A stretch of DNA of 56,584 nt. Origin: an uncultured Succinivibrionaceae bacterium. GTDB lineage: Bacteria > Pseudomonadota > Gammaproteobacteria > Enterobacterales > Succinivibrionaceae. Shown in pieces: positions 1 through 9,078 of this stretch; the stretch's first letter is position 1, and each line of letters starts with the position of its first letter. The stretch is from contig CALXNU010000006.1 in the NCBI GenBank assembly GCA_944389835.1, positions 1-56,584 on the forward strand, read 5' to 3'. The position numbers and the translations under genes are program-made. The notes under the pieces were generated by a model. That model saw only the letters and a program-made list of their open reading frames with translations, was not told the DNA's origin and ran no database searches.

Positions 1-73
1 GCCGTGTGCGGTAGAGACGCACGCACGGTTCGGAGGGAGGGGCAAGGCGCTAAACGCCATCCCCTACCCCTAT
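1..73 (+). mobile_element. 3' end of a group II intron (domains V and VI)
   Basis: The first 31 bases match group II intron domain V: a GCCGT/ACGGT lower stem, a GTGCG/CGCAC upper stem, a two-base GC bulge on the 3' side, and the usual trailing GGTTC. The A of the catalytic AGC triad would lie just outside the window. Domain VI follows: GGG (35-37), A38, GGGG (39-42) and GGCG (46-49) pair back with CGCC (55-58), CCCC (61-64), T65 and CCC (67-69), leaving A66 unpaired as the branch point. A66 lies eight bases from the proposed 3' splice site at T73, and the intron would end in AT, fitting the family's AY rule. The rest of the intron and any reverse transcriptase lie upstream of the window. The 3' exon begins 13 bp from the trxA stop, so the element sits in trxA's downstream region. 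Confidence 0.8.
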
Positions 74-86
74 TTAAGTTATATTT

Positions 87-407
87 TTAAATATGACTTT
101 CAATGAAAGCCTTTAAATCGTCTTTTCTTAAAGCACCAATCTGTTTGCCAACTACTTCGCCGTTTTTGAAAATAAGAAGAGTTGGAATACTCATAACTCC
201 AAATTTTGAAGCCCAGACGGTATTATCATCAATATTAACCTTGCAGATTTTAACATTTTCCATTTCAGAGGCTAATTCCTCTAAAATTGGAGTAATGCTT
301 CTGCAAGGACCACACCAAGGAGCCCAGAAATCAAGTAAAACAGGAAGTTCCGACTTAATGACTTGAGCCTCAAAATCATCATCATTTACGTGAATAACTT
401 CTGCCAT
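87..407 (-). CDS. trxA: thioredoxin 1
   Basis: This is the small cytoplasmic dithiol carrier that reduces protein disulfides (ribonucleotide reductase, methionine sulfoxide reductases, others) and is recharged by thioredoxin reductase. The 106-residue protein is full length for the family. The redox motif W31-C-G-P-C35 follows the FWA strand and the cis-Pro segment SIPTL is present. The ATG is preceded by AAGGATTA. It lies 84 bp downstream of yhhQ on the same strand; that gap contains a possible weak promoter (TTGAAG, then TAATAT 15 bp on), so separate transcription is possible. Its 3' side abuts the group II intron remnant. Confidence 0.96.
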   Translation of the reverse strand: MAEVIHVNDDDFEAQVIKSELPVLLDFWAPWCGPCRSITPILEELASEMENVKICKVNIDDNTVWASKFGVMSIPTLLIFKNGEVVGKQIGALRKDDLKAFIESHI

Positions 408-491
408 TTTCTAATCCTTAAAATAAAATTAAACTTTGGCTATATTATCACAATGAGGGGTCCTTCAATGCTTGGTGATATTCTCTATCAA

Positions 492-1139
492 TTACCACGA
501 GGCTATAGTTTGCAGTGGTTTTTTGATAATGTATTTGGCGATAAAAGCCAATAGCAAACCATAAAGTGGAACAAGTAACATTAAACAGGCTAAAATTTTA
601 ACTGAGTAGTCAACAAGCGCTATTTCTACCCAGTTTTGGGCCATGAACAGATCTGGACTTTTATAAAAGGCAATAAAGAAGAAAACCAAGGTATCAATTA
701 AGTTACCGATAATAGAAGAGCAACTTGGAGCCACCCACCAAGCTTTAAGTTTTCTTAAGTGAGAGAAAACTAAAATATCCATAAGTTGCCCGATAATATA
801 GGCACCAAGTGAAGCGCAGGCAATTCTAAAGACAAATAAGGAGAACTCATTTAAAGCGCTAAGTCCTCTAAAATTACCTTGCTCAAAAATGGTACCAATG
901 ACGTATGAGCCCACTAGGGCTGGGATCATGGCAAGAAAAATGACTTTGCGCGCTTGATTAGCTCCATAAAGCCTTACGGTAAGATCAGTTGTGATAAAGA
1001 TAAAAGGATAGGTAAAGGCTCCATAAGTTGTAAGAATAGGGCCTGCTTCAAAGGGGATTTGAACTGCGTAATTGCTTAGAATAATAATCAAGACATGCAG
1101 TAAAAAAAGACGGATATAAGGACTTTTTAGTGTACTCAT
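492..1139 (-). CDS. yhhQ: queuosine precursor transporter, YhhQ family
   Basis: Inner-membrane transporter family that imports 7-deazaguanine precursors (preQ0/preQ1) for queuosine in tRNA. The 215-residue product is strongly hydrophobic, with about six membrane segments. It carries the family's blocks TTYGAFTYPFIF, TDLTVR, GNLIDTLVFFFIAF and the EIALVDY segment near the C terminus. I chose the ATG at 1139, not the one 24 codons upstream, because GAGGAA lies at good distance before it and the extra residues are not typical of the family. It is divergent from polA. queH, another queuosine gene, lies about 10 kb away. Confidence 0.9.
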   Translation of the reverse strand: MSTLKSPYIRLFLLHVLIIILSNYAVQIPFEAGPILTTYGAFTYPFIFITTDLTVRLYGANQARKVIFLAMIPALVGSYVIGTIFEQGNFRGLSALNEFSLFVFRIACASLGAYIIGQLMDILVFSHLRKLKAWWVAPSCSSIIGNLIDTLVFFFIAFYKSPDLFMAQNWVEIALVDYSVKILACLMLLVPLYGLLLAFIAKYIIKKPLQTIASW

Positions 1140-1205
1140 GGAAAAATTCCTCAAAAAAAGCATCAGAGCGCACATATTAATGTAAAAATTGAAATTTTTA
1201 TAGAG

Positions 1206-1233
1206 TGGCAATCAAATTTTTTCTTCGTACAAT
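1206..1233 (+). promoter_or_regulatory. probable sigma-70 promoter of polA
   Basis: TGGCAA (1206-1211) and TACAAT (1228-1233) are separated by 16 bp, about 30 bp before the chosen polA start. The -10 is good and the -35 is weak. It lies in the divergent yhhQ-polA gap. Confidence 0.45.
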
Positions 1234-1264
1234 AGATAGAGAAGATTATAAGTTAGGTGAAGAT

Positions 1265-4069
1265 ATGGCTTTTGCAAAAGATTTGGTTTTAGTTGATGGT
1301 TCTTCTTTTTTGTATCGGGCTTATTTTGCCTCTAAGGGAGATTTTACAACCTCTCAAGGGATCCCAACTGGCGCGGTGCTAATTATTGCGCGAATGTTAC
1401 AAGGTTTAATTCGCGATTTTAAAGATACGCCAATTGTGGTCATTTTTGATGCCGGTAGTAAGACCTTCAGAAATGAGATGTACAAAGAATATAAATCAAA
1501 TCGTCCACCTATGCCGGATGACTTGCGCCAACAGTTACCTTATGTGCATGAATTAGTAAAAGCTTTAGGGATGCCGCTTGTAATAGAGCCTGGAGTTGAA
1601 GCCGATGATATTATGGGATCTTATGCTAAGGCTGCTAAAGATAAAGGCATCAATGTGGTGTTATGTACGGGAGATAAAGATTTAGCACAACTTGTACAAG
1701 ATGGTATAAGTATTAAAGATACGTTTAAAAATACTGAACTTGATAGTGCCAGAGTGGTCGCAAAGTTTGGTATTGAACCTAAGTATATGGTTGATTTTTT
1801 AGCCCTTAAAGGTGACAAGGTTGATAATATTCCAGGGATGCCTGGAACTGGAGATGTGATTGCTTGTAAGGTAATTAATACCTTTGGTGGCATTTATGAG
1901 ATAAAAGAGCATTTAGATGAAGTTGCCGCCTTAGGTTTTAGAGGAGCTAAGGTTTTTAAACAGAAGTTTTTAGATAGTTTTGAGCAAATTGAATTATCCT
2001 ACCGCTTAGCTACCATTAAGACCGATTTAGACTTACCGATTGCCCTTGAGGATCTAAAAGCACCTAAAAAAGATCATCAAAAGCTTTTAGATTTATATAA
2101 AACTCTTGAATTTCAACGTTTTTATGATGAAGAATTAGCAAAGGGCAATAACCTTGACCATCATGTAAATCTACCTCTTGAAAGTCAAAAACAACAAACC
2201 GATACGCAACACACTCAACAAATTTTGATTACTGAAAATTCAAGTGTGTCGAGAGCTCAAAATTATGAGTTAGTCATAAGTGAAGAGGCTTTAAATAAAC
2301 TTGCTTTAAAACTTAAAAACTCTAAGTTTATGGCTATGCAAGTTCAAACCACGTCTTTAAATTTTATGCAAGGAAGACTTGTAGGTCTTGCTTTTTCCGT
2401 ACAAAAAGATGAAGCGTTTTACCTCCCTTTAACTCATGATTATCTTGGGGTTTTAGAGCAATTAAGTTTAGATAAAATAAAGGAAGTTTTAGGGCCAATT
2501 TTAGATGATCCTAAGCTTTTGAAGATAGGTCATAACATTAAATTTGCACTACTTGTGTTAAAGCGCATGGGGCTTAAAGTACAAGGAGTCTTTGCAGATA
2601 CCATGGTGATGGCTCATTTAATAAACTCCCTTGAAAGCTTATCTATAACCGATCTTGCAAAACATCATCTAGATTATCAAGCTATTGCTTTTGAAGATGT
2701 AGTGGGTAAAGGTGCAAAACAAATTTCTTTTGCCTCAGTAAGTTTGCCTGATGCAACTTCTTATGCTTGTGAAAATGTAGATCTTATCTATCGCTTATAT
2801 GAGGTCTTACTTACTAAGCTTGAAAAAATTCCGCTTGGAGTAAAAATTTTGCATGAGGTTGAAATGCCTTTTTTACAAGCTTTAACTCATATGCAAAATA
2901 ATGGGGCAACTTTAGATGTTGCAATTTTAAAAGAACAAAATGCGACTATGCATCGCGAGCTTAAGGATCTTGAAAATCAAATCTATACTTCAGCTGATGA
3001 AAAATTTAATATTCAATCGCCAAAACAATTAAGCCATATTTTGTTTGAAAAATTAATGATCCCGTATCCTCGCAAATCTAAAGTAGGGGCAGATGGAAAA
3101 CCTTCTTATTCAACAGCAGAGGAAATCTTACAAGAGATTGCACCAAATTTTGATATTGCAAATTTGATTTTGCGCTATCGACTTTTAAATAAGTTAGTGA
3201 CTTCCTATACCGAAAAACTAACAGAGTTAGTGGTAGATGGGCGTATTTATACTAACTTCAATCAAACCGGTACTACTACAGGAAGACTTTCATCATCTGA
3301 ACCTAACTTACAGAATATTCCTGCAAGAAGTCCTGAGGGTAAAAGTATTAGAAAGGCTTTTACCGCACCTTCAGGTTTTAAGATCTTATCTGCCGATTAT
3401 TCGCAAATTGAGTTAAGACTTATCGCGCATTTCACGGAAGATCCAAATTTAATTGAGGCTTTTTTGAAAGGTGAAGATATTCATCGTCATACAGCAGCTC
3501 AAGTTTTAGGTAAAGATCCCAAAGATATTACAGCAGATGAAAGATCGGGCGCAAAGGCTACTAACTTTGGGCTTATGTATGGGATTAGCCCCCATGGTTT
3601 ATCTAAGATGACTAAGATGTCTTATAAAGATGCTAAAAACTACATTGAGGCTTATTTTAAACAATATCCTGCAGTCCATAATTACATGGAAAAAATTAAA
3701 GACTTTGTTAAAGAGCATGGCTATATTGAGACTTTAGCCGGAAGAAGAGTTTCTTTTTTAAGTCTTGGTTCATCTCAAATTCAAAGGGCAGCTATTGAAA
3801 GACAAGCGATTAACGCTCCAATGCAAGGCAGTGCGGCTGATATTATCAAAAAAGCCATGATCGATATTGATAATTGGATTGCAACTTTAGAAGAAGGTGC
3901 AATTAAAATGACCCTGCAAGTTCATGATGAACTTATTTTTGAGGTAAAGGATGAGTACGTGGATCTTGCAAAAGAGAAAATTCGCTCTTTAATGGTTAAT
4001 GCTTGGACCTTAAAAGTTCCTCTTGAAGTAGGTATTGGTGTGGGCTCTAATTGGGCTGAGGCACATTAG
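1265..4069 (+). CDS. polA: DNA polymerase I, proofreading domain inactive
   Basis: Repair and Okazaki-fragment polymerase, 934 residues (E. coli 928). I chose the ATG at 1265 because AGGTGA precedes it and the protein then starts like family members, with VDGSS at residues 10-14. The N-terminal 5'-nuclease is intact: VDGSS, GVEADD, TGDKDLAQL and the helix-hairpin metal site KGDKVDNIPG. The polymerase domain is intact: motif A DYSQIELR (D711), motif B with the NFGLMYG segment, and motif C QVHDEL (D888, E889). The central 3'-5' exonuclease fold is present, but every catalytic acid is gone. The E. coli DTE motif reads Q359-V-Q361, D424 corresponds to A428 and D501 to N504. It should polymerise and nick-translate but not proofread. 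Its last 23 bp overlap the convergent lpxH. Confidence 0.97.
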   Translation: MAFAKDLVLVDGSSFLYRAYFASKGDFTTSQGIPTGAVLIIARMLQGLIRDFKDTPIVVIFDAGSKTFRNEMYKEYKSNRPPMPDDLRQQLPYVHELVKALGMPLVIEPGVEADDIMGSYAKAAKDKGINVVLCTGDKDLAQLVQDGISIKDTFKNTELDSARVVAKFGIEPKYMVDFLALKGDKVDNIPGMPGTGDVIACKVINTFGGIYEIKEHLDEVAALGFRGAKVFKQKFLDSFEQIELSYRLATIKTDLDLPIALEDLKAPKKDHQKLLDLYKTLEFQRFYDEELAKGNNLDHHVNLPLESQKQQTDTQHTQQILITENSSVSRAQNYELVISEEALNKLALKLKNSKFMAMQVQTTSLNFMQGRLVGLAFSVQKDEAFYLPLTHDYLGVLEQLSLDKIKEVLGPILDDPKLLKIGHNIKFALLVLKRMGLKVQGVFADTMVMAHLINSLESLSITDLAKHHLDYQAIAFEDVVGKGAKQISFASVSLPDATSYACENVDLIYRLYEVLLTKLEKIPLGVKILHEVEMPFLQALTHMQNNGATLDVAILKEQNATMHRELKDLENQIYTSADEKFNIQSPKQLSHILFEKLMIPYPRKSKVGADGKPSYSTAEEILQEIAPNFDIANLILRYRLLNKLVTSYTEKLTELVVDGRIYTNFNQTGTTTGRLSSSEPNLQNIPARSPEGKSIRKAFTAPSGFKILSADYSQIELRLIAHFTEDPNLIEAFLKGEDIHRHTAAQVLGKDPKDITADERSGAKATNFGLMYGISPHGLSKMTKMSYKDAKNYIEAYFKQYPAVHNYMEKIKDFVKEHGYIETLAGRRVSFLSLGSSQIQRAAIERQAINAPMQGSAADIIKKAMIDIDNWIATLEEGAIKMTLQVHDELIFEVKDEYVDLAKEKIRSLMVNAWTLKVPLEVGIGVGSNWAEAH

Positions 4070-4823
4070 GCTTTTTTTGTTCAGTATCATCTTGATTTTG
4101 CAGAAGGATCTCCAGATCCTTCTCTACCATCGCAATCCCATTTCTATCTATTCTCACATAAGAGAAATTATGATCCCAGGCCCCAAGGCCTAAACGAAAT
4201 TTAAGATTAGGTACTTCACCATTGGTTTTTTCAAAAATATGCAAATGTCCGTGAATGATATTTTGTACCTCAAAAACATTGACGAAAGCTTTTAAGGTAT
4301 CTTTGTTAATACCATAAATATCTGGATTATCTCTTATTGTATGAAGACTTTTTTGGCGCATTGATTTGGCAATTTTCTTTCTAAGACAAAGAGGTAAGCG
4401 TCTAAATAAAAATTGTAGCCATTTTTTTGAAACAATTCTTTTAAACTTAAGATAATTTACATCATTAGTACATAAATCATCACCGTGGAGTATCAAACAA
4501 GCCCCTTGAGTGCTTTGTACAATATGAAAGTTAGGTAATAGCCTTAAATTTAAAGCAAGAGCTTCTTTTTCGCGAAGTAGAAAATCTCGATTTCCTCTTT
4601 GAAAAAAACATTTAATCCCACGCTCTTTAGCTTTACCTAGCACCTCTTTTACACAATTTTGCGCTAAGTTTTTTTTATCAAGTCCAATGTAAAAATCAAA
4701 AAGATCACCTGCAATAATAAGTTGGTCATTATGATTAAGTTTTAAAACAAAGTTTTCAAAGGCATTTAATAGATCTGGTCGTGAATTAGATAAATGTAAA
4801 TCAGAAATTATATAAACTGCCAT
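4047..4823 (-). CDS. lpxH: UDP-2,3-diacylglucosamine diphosphatase LpxH
   Basis: Calcineurin-like metallophosphoesterase that cleaves UDP-2,3-diacylglucosamine to lipid X plus UMP, the fourth step of lipid A synthesis at the inner-membrane cytoplasmic face. The 258-residue sequence shows the full metal site in order: SDLHLS near the N terminus, AGDLFDFYIG, RGNRDFLL, LHGDDLCTND and HGHLH. LpxH is the usual enzyme of gamma- and betaproteobacteria, as opposed to LpxI or LpxG. The C terminus is about 15-20 residues longer than E. coli LpxH and rich in Asp, Glu and Gln, and it overlaps the polA 3' end. Confidence 0.93.
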   Translation of the reverse strand: MAVYIISDLHLSNSRPDLLNAFENFVLKLNHNDQLIIAGDLFDFYIGLDKKNLAQNCVKEVLGKAKERGIKCFFQRGNRDFLLREKEALALNLRLLPNFHIVQSTQGACLILHGDDLCTNDVNYLKFKRIVSKKWLQFLFRRLPLCLRKKIAKSMRQKSLHTIRDNPDIYGINKDTLKAFVNVFEVQNIIHGHLHIFEKTNGEVPNLKFRLGLGAWDHNFSYVRIDRNGIAMVEKDLEILLQNQDDTEQKKPNVPQPN

Positions 4824-4963
4824 AAGTATCCTTTATTGATCTGGTTAGGTGCTTAAGTTGCTATGTTTATAAGTGTAATTTAACAAAAAATTAAAGCGCA
4901 TGTCATAAATTTTGGCATGTGACTTTAATTTTTAAGCTTTTTTAGACTTCCTTTGAAAAATTG

Positions 4964-4989
4964 TATAAAAAAGGCGCTTAAAGCGCCTT
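4964..4989 (-). terminator. intrinsic terminator of ppiB
   Basis: GGCGC/GCGCC with a TTAAA loop (4973-4987) is flanked on the + strand by a run of A at 4967-4972. Read on the minus strand this is a hairpin followed by TTTTTT, just beyond the ppiB stop. Confidence 0.8.
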
Positions 4990-5016
4990 CTATAAAATTT
5001 AGCGTATAAAAGTTGA

Positions 5017-5511
5017 TTATTCGGTAATTTCTGCTTTTTCAATGACCACAGTCTCTTTTGGCACATCACGGTAAAAACCTAAGGTACCAGTTTTAACTTT
5101 TTCTATGGCATCAACGACATCCATGCCCTTGACTACTTTACCAAAGACACAATAACCATAGCCTTGAATATCTTTTGATCTGAAGTTTAGGAAATCATTA
5201 TCAACCGTATTAATAAAGAATTGGCAAGTTGCAGAATGTGGATCATTAGTTCTTGCCATAGCAATGGTGCCTCTGTCATTTTTAAGGCCATTGCTTGCTT
5301 CGTTTTCAATTGGATCAAGAGTAGGTTTTTGCTCTAGATCAGAAGTAAAACCACCACCTTGGATCATAAAGCCTTTAATTACACGATGGAAAATGGTTCC
5401 ATCATAGTGACCACTTTTTACATATTTTTCAAAGTTAGTAGCAGTAATAGGGGCTGCTTTGTGGTCAAGCTCAATTTGAATTTCACCAAGATTAGTGTGA
5501 AGAACGATCAT
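5017..5511 (-). CDS. ppiB: cytoplasmic peptidyl-prolyl cis-trans isomerase B (cyclophilin)
   Basis: Cyclophilin-type rotamase that speeds prolyl isomerisation during folding. The 164-residue protein matches E. coli PpiB (164) and has no signal peptide, so it is cytoplasmic. Family motifs visible are [13 protein letters not shown] (catalytic Arg), the MAR segment, the SATCQFFIN active-site strand and a VFGKV turn. GGAG precedes the ATG at suitable distance. It is divergent from cysS, the arrangement also seen in E. coli. Confidence 0.95.
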   Translation of the reverse strand: MIVLHTNLGEIQIELDHKAAPITATNFEKYVKSGHYDGTIFHRVIKGFMIQGGGFTSDLEQKPTLDPIENEASNGLKNDRGTIAMARTNDPHSATCQFFINTVDNDFLNFRSKDIQGYGYCVFGKVVKGMDVVDAIEKVKTGTLGFYRDVPKETVVIEKAEITE

Positions 5512-5579
5512 AAATAACTCCGATGGTTTAAAATCTTACATCTATCAGGTTTAGTTTACAGCTTTGCGAGAGTTTTTCA

Positions 5580-6962
5580 ATGTTGTTTATCCACAATACG
5601 CTAAGTCGTCGTAAAGAAGAATTCCATCCTTTAAAAGAGGGTGAAATTGGAATTTATGTTTGCGGTGTGACCGTTTATGATTATTGCCATATAGGTCATG
5701 CCAGGACTTTTGTTAATTTTGATATGATTGTGCGCTATTTAAGATATCGTGGTTATAAAGTTAAATATGTTCGCAACATAACAGATATTGACGATAAAAT
5801 TATTGCACGTGCCAATAAAAATGGCGAAACTGTTCAAGCTTTATCCTCAAGATTTATAGATTATATGCATGAGGATTTTGCAAAACTTAATATTTTGCCT
5901 CCAGATATTGAGCCAAAAGCTACCGATAATATTCAAGAGATTATTGCCCTAACTGAGCGCTTGGTGCAAAAAGGTTATGCTTATCAGGCAGCAAACGGTG
6001 ATGTGATGTTTGCCATAGATCGTTTTAAAAAATATGGCAGACTTTCAGGTCAAAAGCTTGAAGAGTTAAATGCTGGGGCTAGAGTTGATATTAATAAAGT
6101 AAAAAATAATCCATTTGATTTTGTCTTATGGAAAATGTCAAAACCAGGTGAACCTTCTTGGGATTCTCCTTTTGGTAAAGGAAGACCTGGTTGGCATATT
6201 GAATGCTCAGCAATGAATAGCAGGTATTTGGGTCAGCATTTTGATATCCATGGTGGTGGTTCTGATTTAATCTTCCCGCATCATGAAAATGAGATTGCTC
6301 AAAGTTGCTGTGCTTTTGATACCCCTTATGTAAATTATTGGATGCACTCAGGCATGGTCATGATTAATGACGAGAAGATGTCTAAGTCACTAAATAATTT
6401 CTTTACTATTCGTGAAGTGCTTGAATATTATGATCCTGAAACAGTACGTTATTTCTTGCTCTCAGGACAATATCGAAGCCCGCTTAACTACTCTCAAGAA
6501 AATTTAGAGAAGGCTAAAGCTGCTTTAACAAGACTATATACAGCCTTACGTGATATTGAGATTAAAGAGCCTCAAGATAAAGCATTAATTGCCCTTTATA
6601 AAGAGCGCTTTATTGTTTTGATGGATGATGATTTTAATACTCCAGGAGCTTTGTCTGTGCTTTTTGATTTAGTTAAAGCCATTAATAAAGCACAAGGTGA
6701 TGAAAAATCTTATCTTGCTTGGGGACTCAAGGATCTAGCTCAAGTTTTAGGTTTGTTATGGCAAACTCCAGAGGAGTTCTTAAAAGGCGGTAATGACGAT
6801 TCTGATGATGAAGTAGCCAAAATTGAAGCTTTAATTAATAAGCGTAATCAGGCTCGTAAGGCTCGTGATTTTGCCACCGCAGATAGTGCTCGTGATGAGT
6901 TAACTGCTATGGGCATTGTACTTGAAGATGGCCCTCAAGGTACAACCTGGCGTAGAGCCTAA
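5580..6962 (+). CDS. cysS: cysteinyl-tRNA synthetase
   Basis: Class I aminoacyl-tRNA synthetase charging tRNA-Cys, a monomeric cytoplasmic zinc enzyme of 460 residues (E. coli 461). It shows the HIGH motif at 37-40 and KMSKS within EKMSKSLNN. Zinc ligands are C28 in YVCGV, the Cys of HIECSAMN, and the His/Glu of FPHHENE. An anticodon-binding helical domain follows. The ribosome site is weak (GCGAGAG), but the start aligns exactly with the family. Confidence 0.97.
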   Translation: MLFIHNTLSRRKEEFHPLKEGEIGIYVCGVTVYDYCHIGHARTFVNFDMIVRYLRYRGYKVKYVRNITDIDDKIIARANKNGETVQALSSRFIDYMHEDFAKLNILPPDIEPKATDNIQEIIALTERLVQKGYAYQAANGDVMFAIDRFKKYGRLSGQKLEELNAGARVDINKVKNNPFDFVLWKMSKPGEPSWDSPFGKGRPGWHIECSAMNSRYLGQHFDIHGGGSDLIFPHHENEIAQSCCAFDTPYVNYWMHSGMVMINDEKMSKSLNNFFTIREVLEYYDPETVRYFLLSGQYRSPLNYSQENLEKAKAALTRLYTALRDIEIKEPQDKALIALYKERFIVLMDDDFNTPGALSVLFDLVKAINKAQGDEKSYLAWGLKDLAQVLGLLWQTPEEFLKGGNDDSDDEVAKIEALINKRNQARKARDFATADSARDELTAMGIVLEDGPQGTTWRRA

Positions 6963-6980
6963 TTTGCTAATGTGAACACA

Positions 6981-7012
6981 CTCCCACCTACAAGGTGGGA
7001 GTCTCTTTATCG
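6981..7012 (+). terminator. intrinsic terminator after cysS
   Basis: A perfect 9-bp stem CTCCCACCT/AGGTGGGAG with a 3-base loop (6981-7001) is followed by TCTCTTTAT. A second, longer hairpin (AACGCTCT at 7018 with AGAGCGT at 7039) lies just beyond. Nothing else is identified up to 7190 except AT-rich sequence before ybjD. Confidence 0.75.
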
Positions 7013-7190
7013 TGTAAAACGCTCTAAGTTAAATCGTGAGAGCGTCGTTTGCTCCTTTAAATTTTAAATTTTAAGCTTTAAAGTAAAGTTATCTTGTTTT
7101 AGATTTCTTTAGCATTTCTTAATTTCTTGTCTTTAAACAATCTGCTGTCTCATATAAACTTTTAGTAAACAAAAATTTAAGGAGTAGCTT

Positions 7191-9023
7191 ATGTATCTTG
7201 AAGGGGTGGAGGTCTTTAATTTTAGAGGGCTTCGGCATTTAAGCGTAAATTTTGAACCTGATAGTACGGTTTTAATTGGTGAGAATACTTGGGGTAAATC
7301 ATCACTTCTCTCTTTATTGTGGCAAGTGTTAGGAGGGGATGAGCCTTGCAAGTTTGATATTTCAGATCTTTATGTGCCAATTGCTTTAAATAAAAAACAA
7401 GAAGAAGAAAAAGTTCAACTTTATAATGCAACTTTAAATACGCCCCGTCCTCCACTTAATTTGGGGTTTTCAAGTAAGGCTAATGAAGAGGCTCTAGCTT
7501 CCTTTTTAAAAGATAAGGATTCCTCTGATTTTAATTTCGTGGCCTCGGATGTATTTGATCAAGATATTTCAACTATAGTAGTTAAGTTAATTTTTTGTGA
7601 AGCATCGCTTGGCCTTGCGTTAAGTTCGAGGCGTTTAAAACGCTTAGGTGAGGCATGGCAGCTTTGTGATGATGGTTTAAGAAGAGTTTTTTATCGCATA
7701 GAAGCGCACAAAGATGCTGAGGGTAACTTTGTTACCTCGCATATGGTAACTAATCTTCAGGGTCAGACATTAAAATGCTCAAATGATGAAATTATAAAAC
7801 TTATTATTGCCATGAATCCGGTGCTTAGAATGCGAGATTCTAGAATGGATAATAATTTAAGTTTAGATGAGATTAATGATGAAGACAGTAAAACTCTTTT
7901 AGAGTTAACCTCAAAAATTAGTATGTTAGAAGAGGGAGATGCATTATCTCATGACCTAAATGCCGACATTGAAACTTTAAATTTAATTTCAACTAAGTAT
8001 TTATCTTCATACGGTGGCAATATTAAATTTAATCATAAACAAAAAAGTAGGCGTGGGATCCGTGATTTGGTAAGTAAGCCTTTATCCTTAGAGTCACTTT
8101 CGCGTTTAAATCATGAAATTAAAAGCGATGCGCCAACTCGTGAGAAATTTTTATTGATTTTTTTAACGGCAGCTTTATTTGCCTCAAAAGGGACTCGGGA
8201 GTTTGATCATCAAGCAAGACCGATTGTCATTTTAGAGGATGTTGAAGGACGCTTTCATCCTTCTTTATTACTTTCATTTTGGTCTATTGTAGAAAGTTTA
8301 CCGGTACAAAAAATAGTAACAACGAACTCTTGTGATTTATTAACTTCAGTGCCTTTATCAAGGCTTAGAAGATTATGTCGTCAATATTATGATACGAGAG
8401 CCTATCAAATAAGCGAAAGTCACTTTAATGCAGATGATTTAAGGCGAATTGCCTTTCATATCAGAATAAATCGTCCCATTGCCTTATTTGCCAGAGTATG
8501 GGTGTTAGTTGAAGGGGAAACTGAAATGTGGTTTATCCCTGAGATTGCATCTATTTTAGGTTATTCTTTAAGTTGTGAAGGTGTAAGGGTGGTTGAATTT
8601 GCTCAATGTGGTTTGACGCCTTTATTAAAAATTGCAAGATCGCTTGGCATTGCCACTTATATTATTACCGATGGCGATGAAGCAGGTAAACGTTATGCGC
8701 AAACTGTAAAAGCTTTTGTAAAGGGAGATTTAAAAAATCATTTGCTAGTTTTACCTGCCCAAGACATTGAACATTATTTTTTCCAACGTGGCTATGATAA
8801 TGTTTTCAAGCAATGCGCAGGTCTTATTGGTCCTTATAATAAAAAGCAATTCCCATCTTCAAAAATTATCACGCAGGCAATACGCAAAGAAACCAAGCCA
8901 GGCTTAGCTTTAGCGGTTTTAAATGAAATGCACAATCGAGGAGTAGGAGGAGTGCCAAAAGAGATGCATGAGAGCATTTTTAAAATCATAGCTCTTGCCA
9001 AACACACGATGTCCTTTGACTAA
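7191..9023 (+). CDS. ybjD: OLD-family ATP-dependent nuclease-like protein, YbjD type
   Basis: ABC-type ATPase joined to a C-terminal TOPRIM domain, the layout of OLD nucleases. The order and motifs match E. coli YbjD throughout. The N terminus has a P-loop G30-ENTWGKSS in an SMC/RecF-like ATPase half. The middle has PVLRMRDSRM and a signature-like region. The Walker B-like VILEDVEGRFHP sits near residue 348, followed by IVTTNS. The TOPRIM has LVEGETEMWF and the DGDEAGK metal site. It is 610 residues against about 552 for E. coli, mostly because of extra sequence after the P-loop. AAGGAG precedes the ATG. The cellular role of YbjD is not established; DNA cleavage is inferred from the family. 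Confidence 0.85.
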   Translation: MYLEGVEVFNFRGLRHLSVNFEPDSTVLIGENTWGKSSLLSLLWQVLGGDEPCKFDISDLYVPIALNKKQEEEKVQLYNATLNTPRPPLNLGFSSKANEEALASFLKDKDSSDFNFVASDVFDQDISTIVVKLIFCEASLGLALSSRRLKRLGEAWQLCDDGLRRVFYRIEAHKDAEGNFVTSHMVTNLQGQTLKCSNDEIIKLIIAMNPVLRMRDSRMDNNLSLDEINDEDSKTLLELTSKISMLEEGDALSHDLNADIETLNLISTKYLSSYGGNIKFNHKQKSRRGIRDLVSKPLSLESLSRLNHEIKSDAPTREKFLLIFLTAALFASKGTREFDHQARPIVILEDVEGRFHPSLLLSFWSIVESLPVQKIVTTNSCDLLTSVPLSRLRRLCRQYYDTRAYQISESHFNADDLRRIAFHIRINRPIALFARVWVLVEGETEMWFIPEIASILGYSLSCEGVRVVEFAQCGLTPLLKIARSLGIATYIITDGDEAGKRYAQTVKAFVKGDLKNHLLVLPAQDIEHYFFQRGYDNVFKQCAGLIGPYNKKQFPSSKIITQAIRKETKPGLALAVLNEMHNRGVGGVPKEMHESIFKIIALAKHTMSFD

Positions 9024-9040
9024 AAGCTAAGATCCCAAAA

Positions 9041-9071
9041 AAGAGTAAAGCTTGGCCTCGATCCAAGCTTT
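9041..9071 (-). terminator. intrinsic terminator of yicC
   Basis: A perfect 9-bp stem AAAGCTTGG/CCAAGCTTT (9047-9055 with 9063-9071) with a 7-base loop. Read on the minus strand it is followed by ACTCTTTTTT. It lies just beyond the yicC stop, between the convergent ybjD and yicC. Confidence 0.75.
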
Positions 9072-9078
9072 AGAAAAA

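Noticed and set aside
363..554. Short plus-strand open frame between trxA and yhhQ
   Set aside because: Overlaps both real genes on the other strand and has no ribosome site.
4047..4069. 23-bp convergent overlap of polA and lpxH
   Set aside because: Short 3' overlaps of convergent genes are common; both proteins have near-normal ends, so nothing special is implied.
4892..4930. Imperfect inverted repeat AAAG..GCATG / CATGT..CTTT between lpxH and ppiB
   Set aside because: Weakly paired with a long loop; the nearby GC-rich hairpin at 4973 is the clear terminator, and I see no support for a second function.
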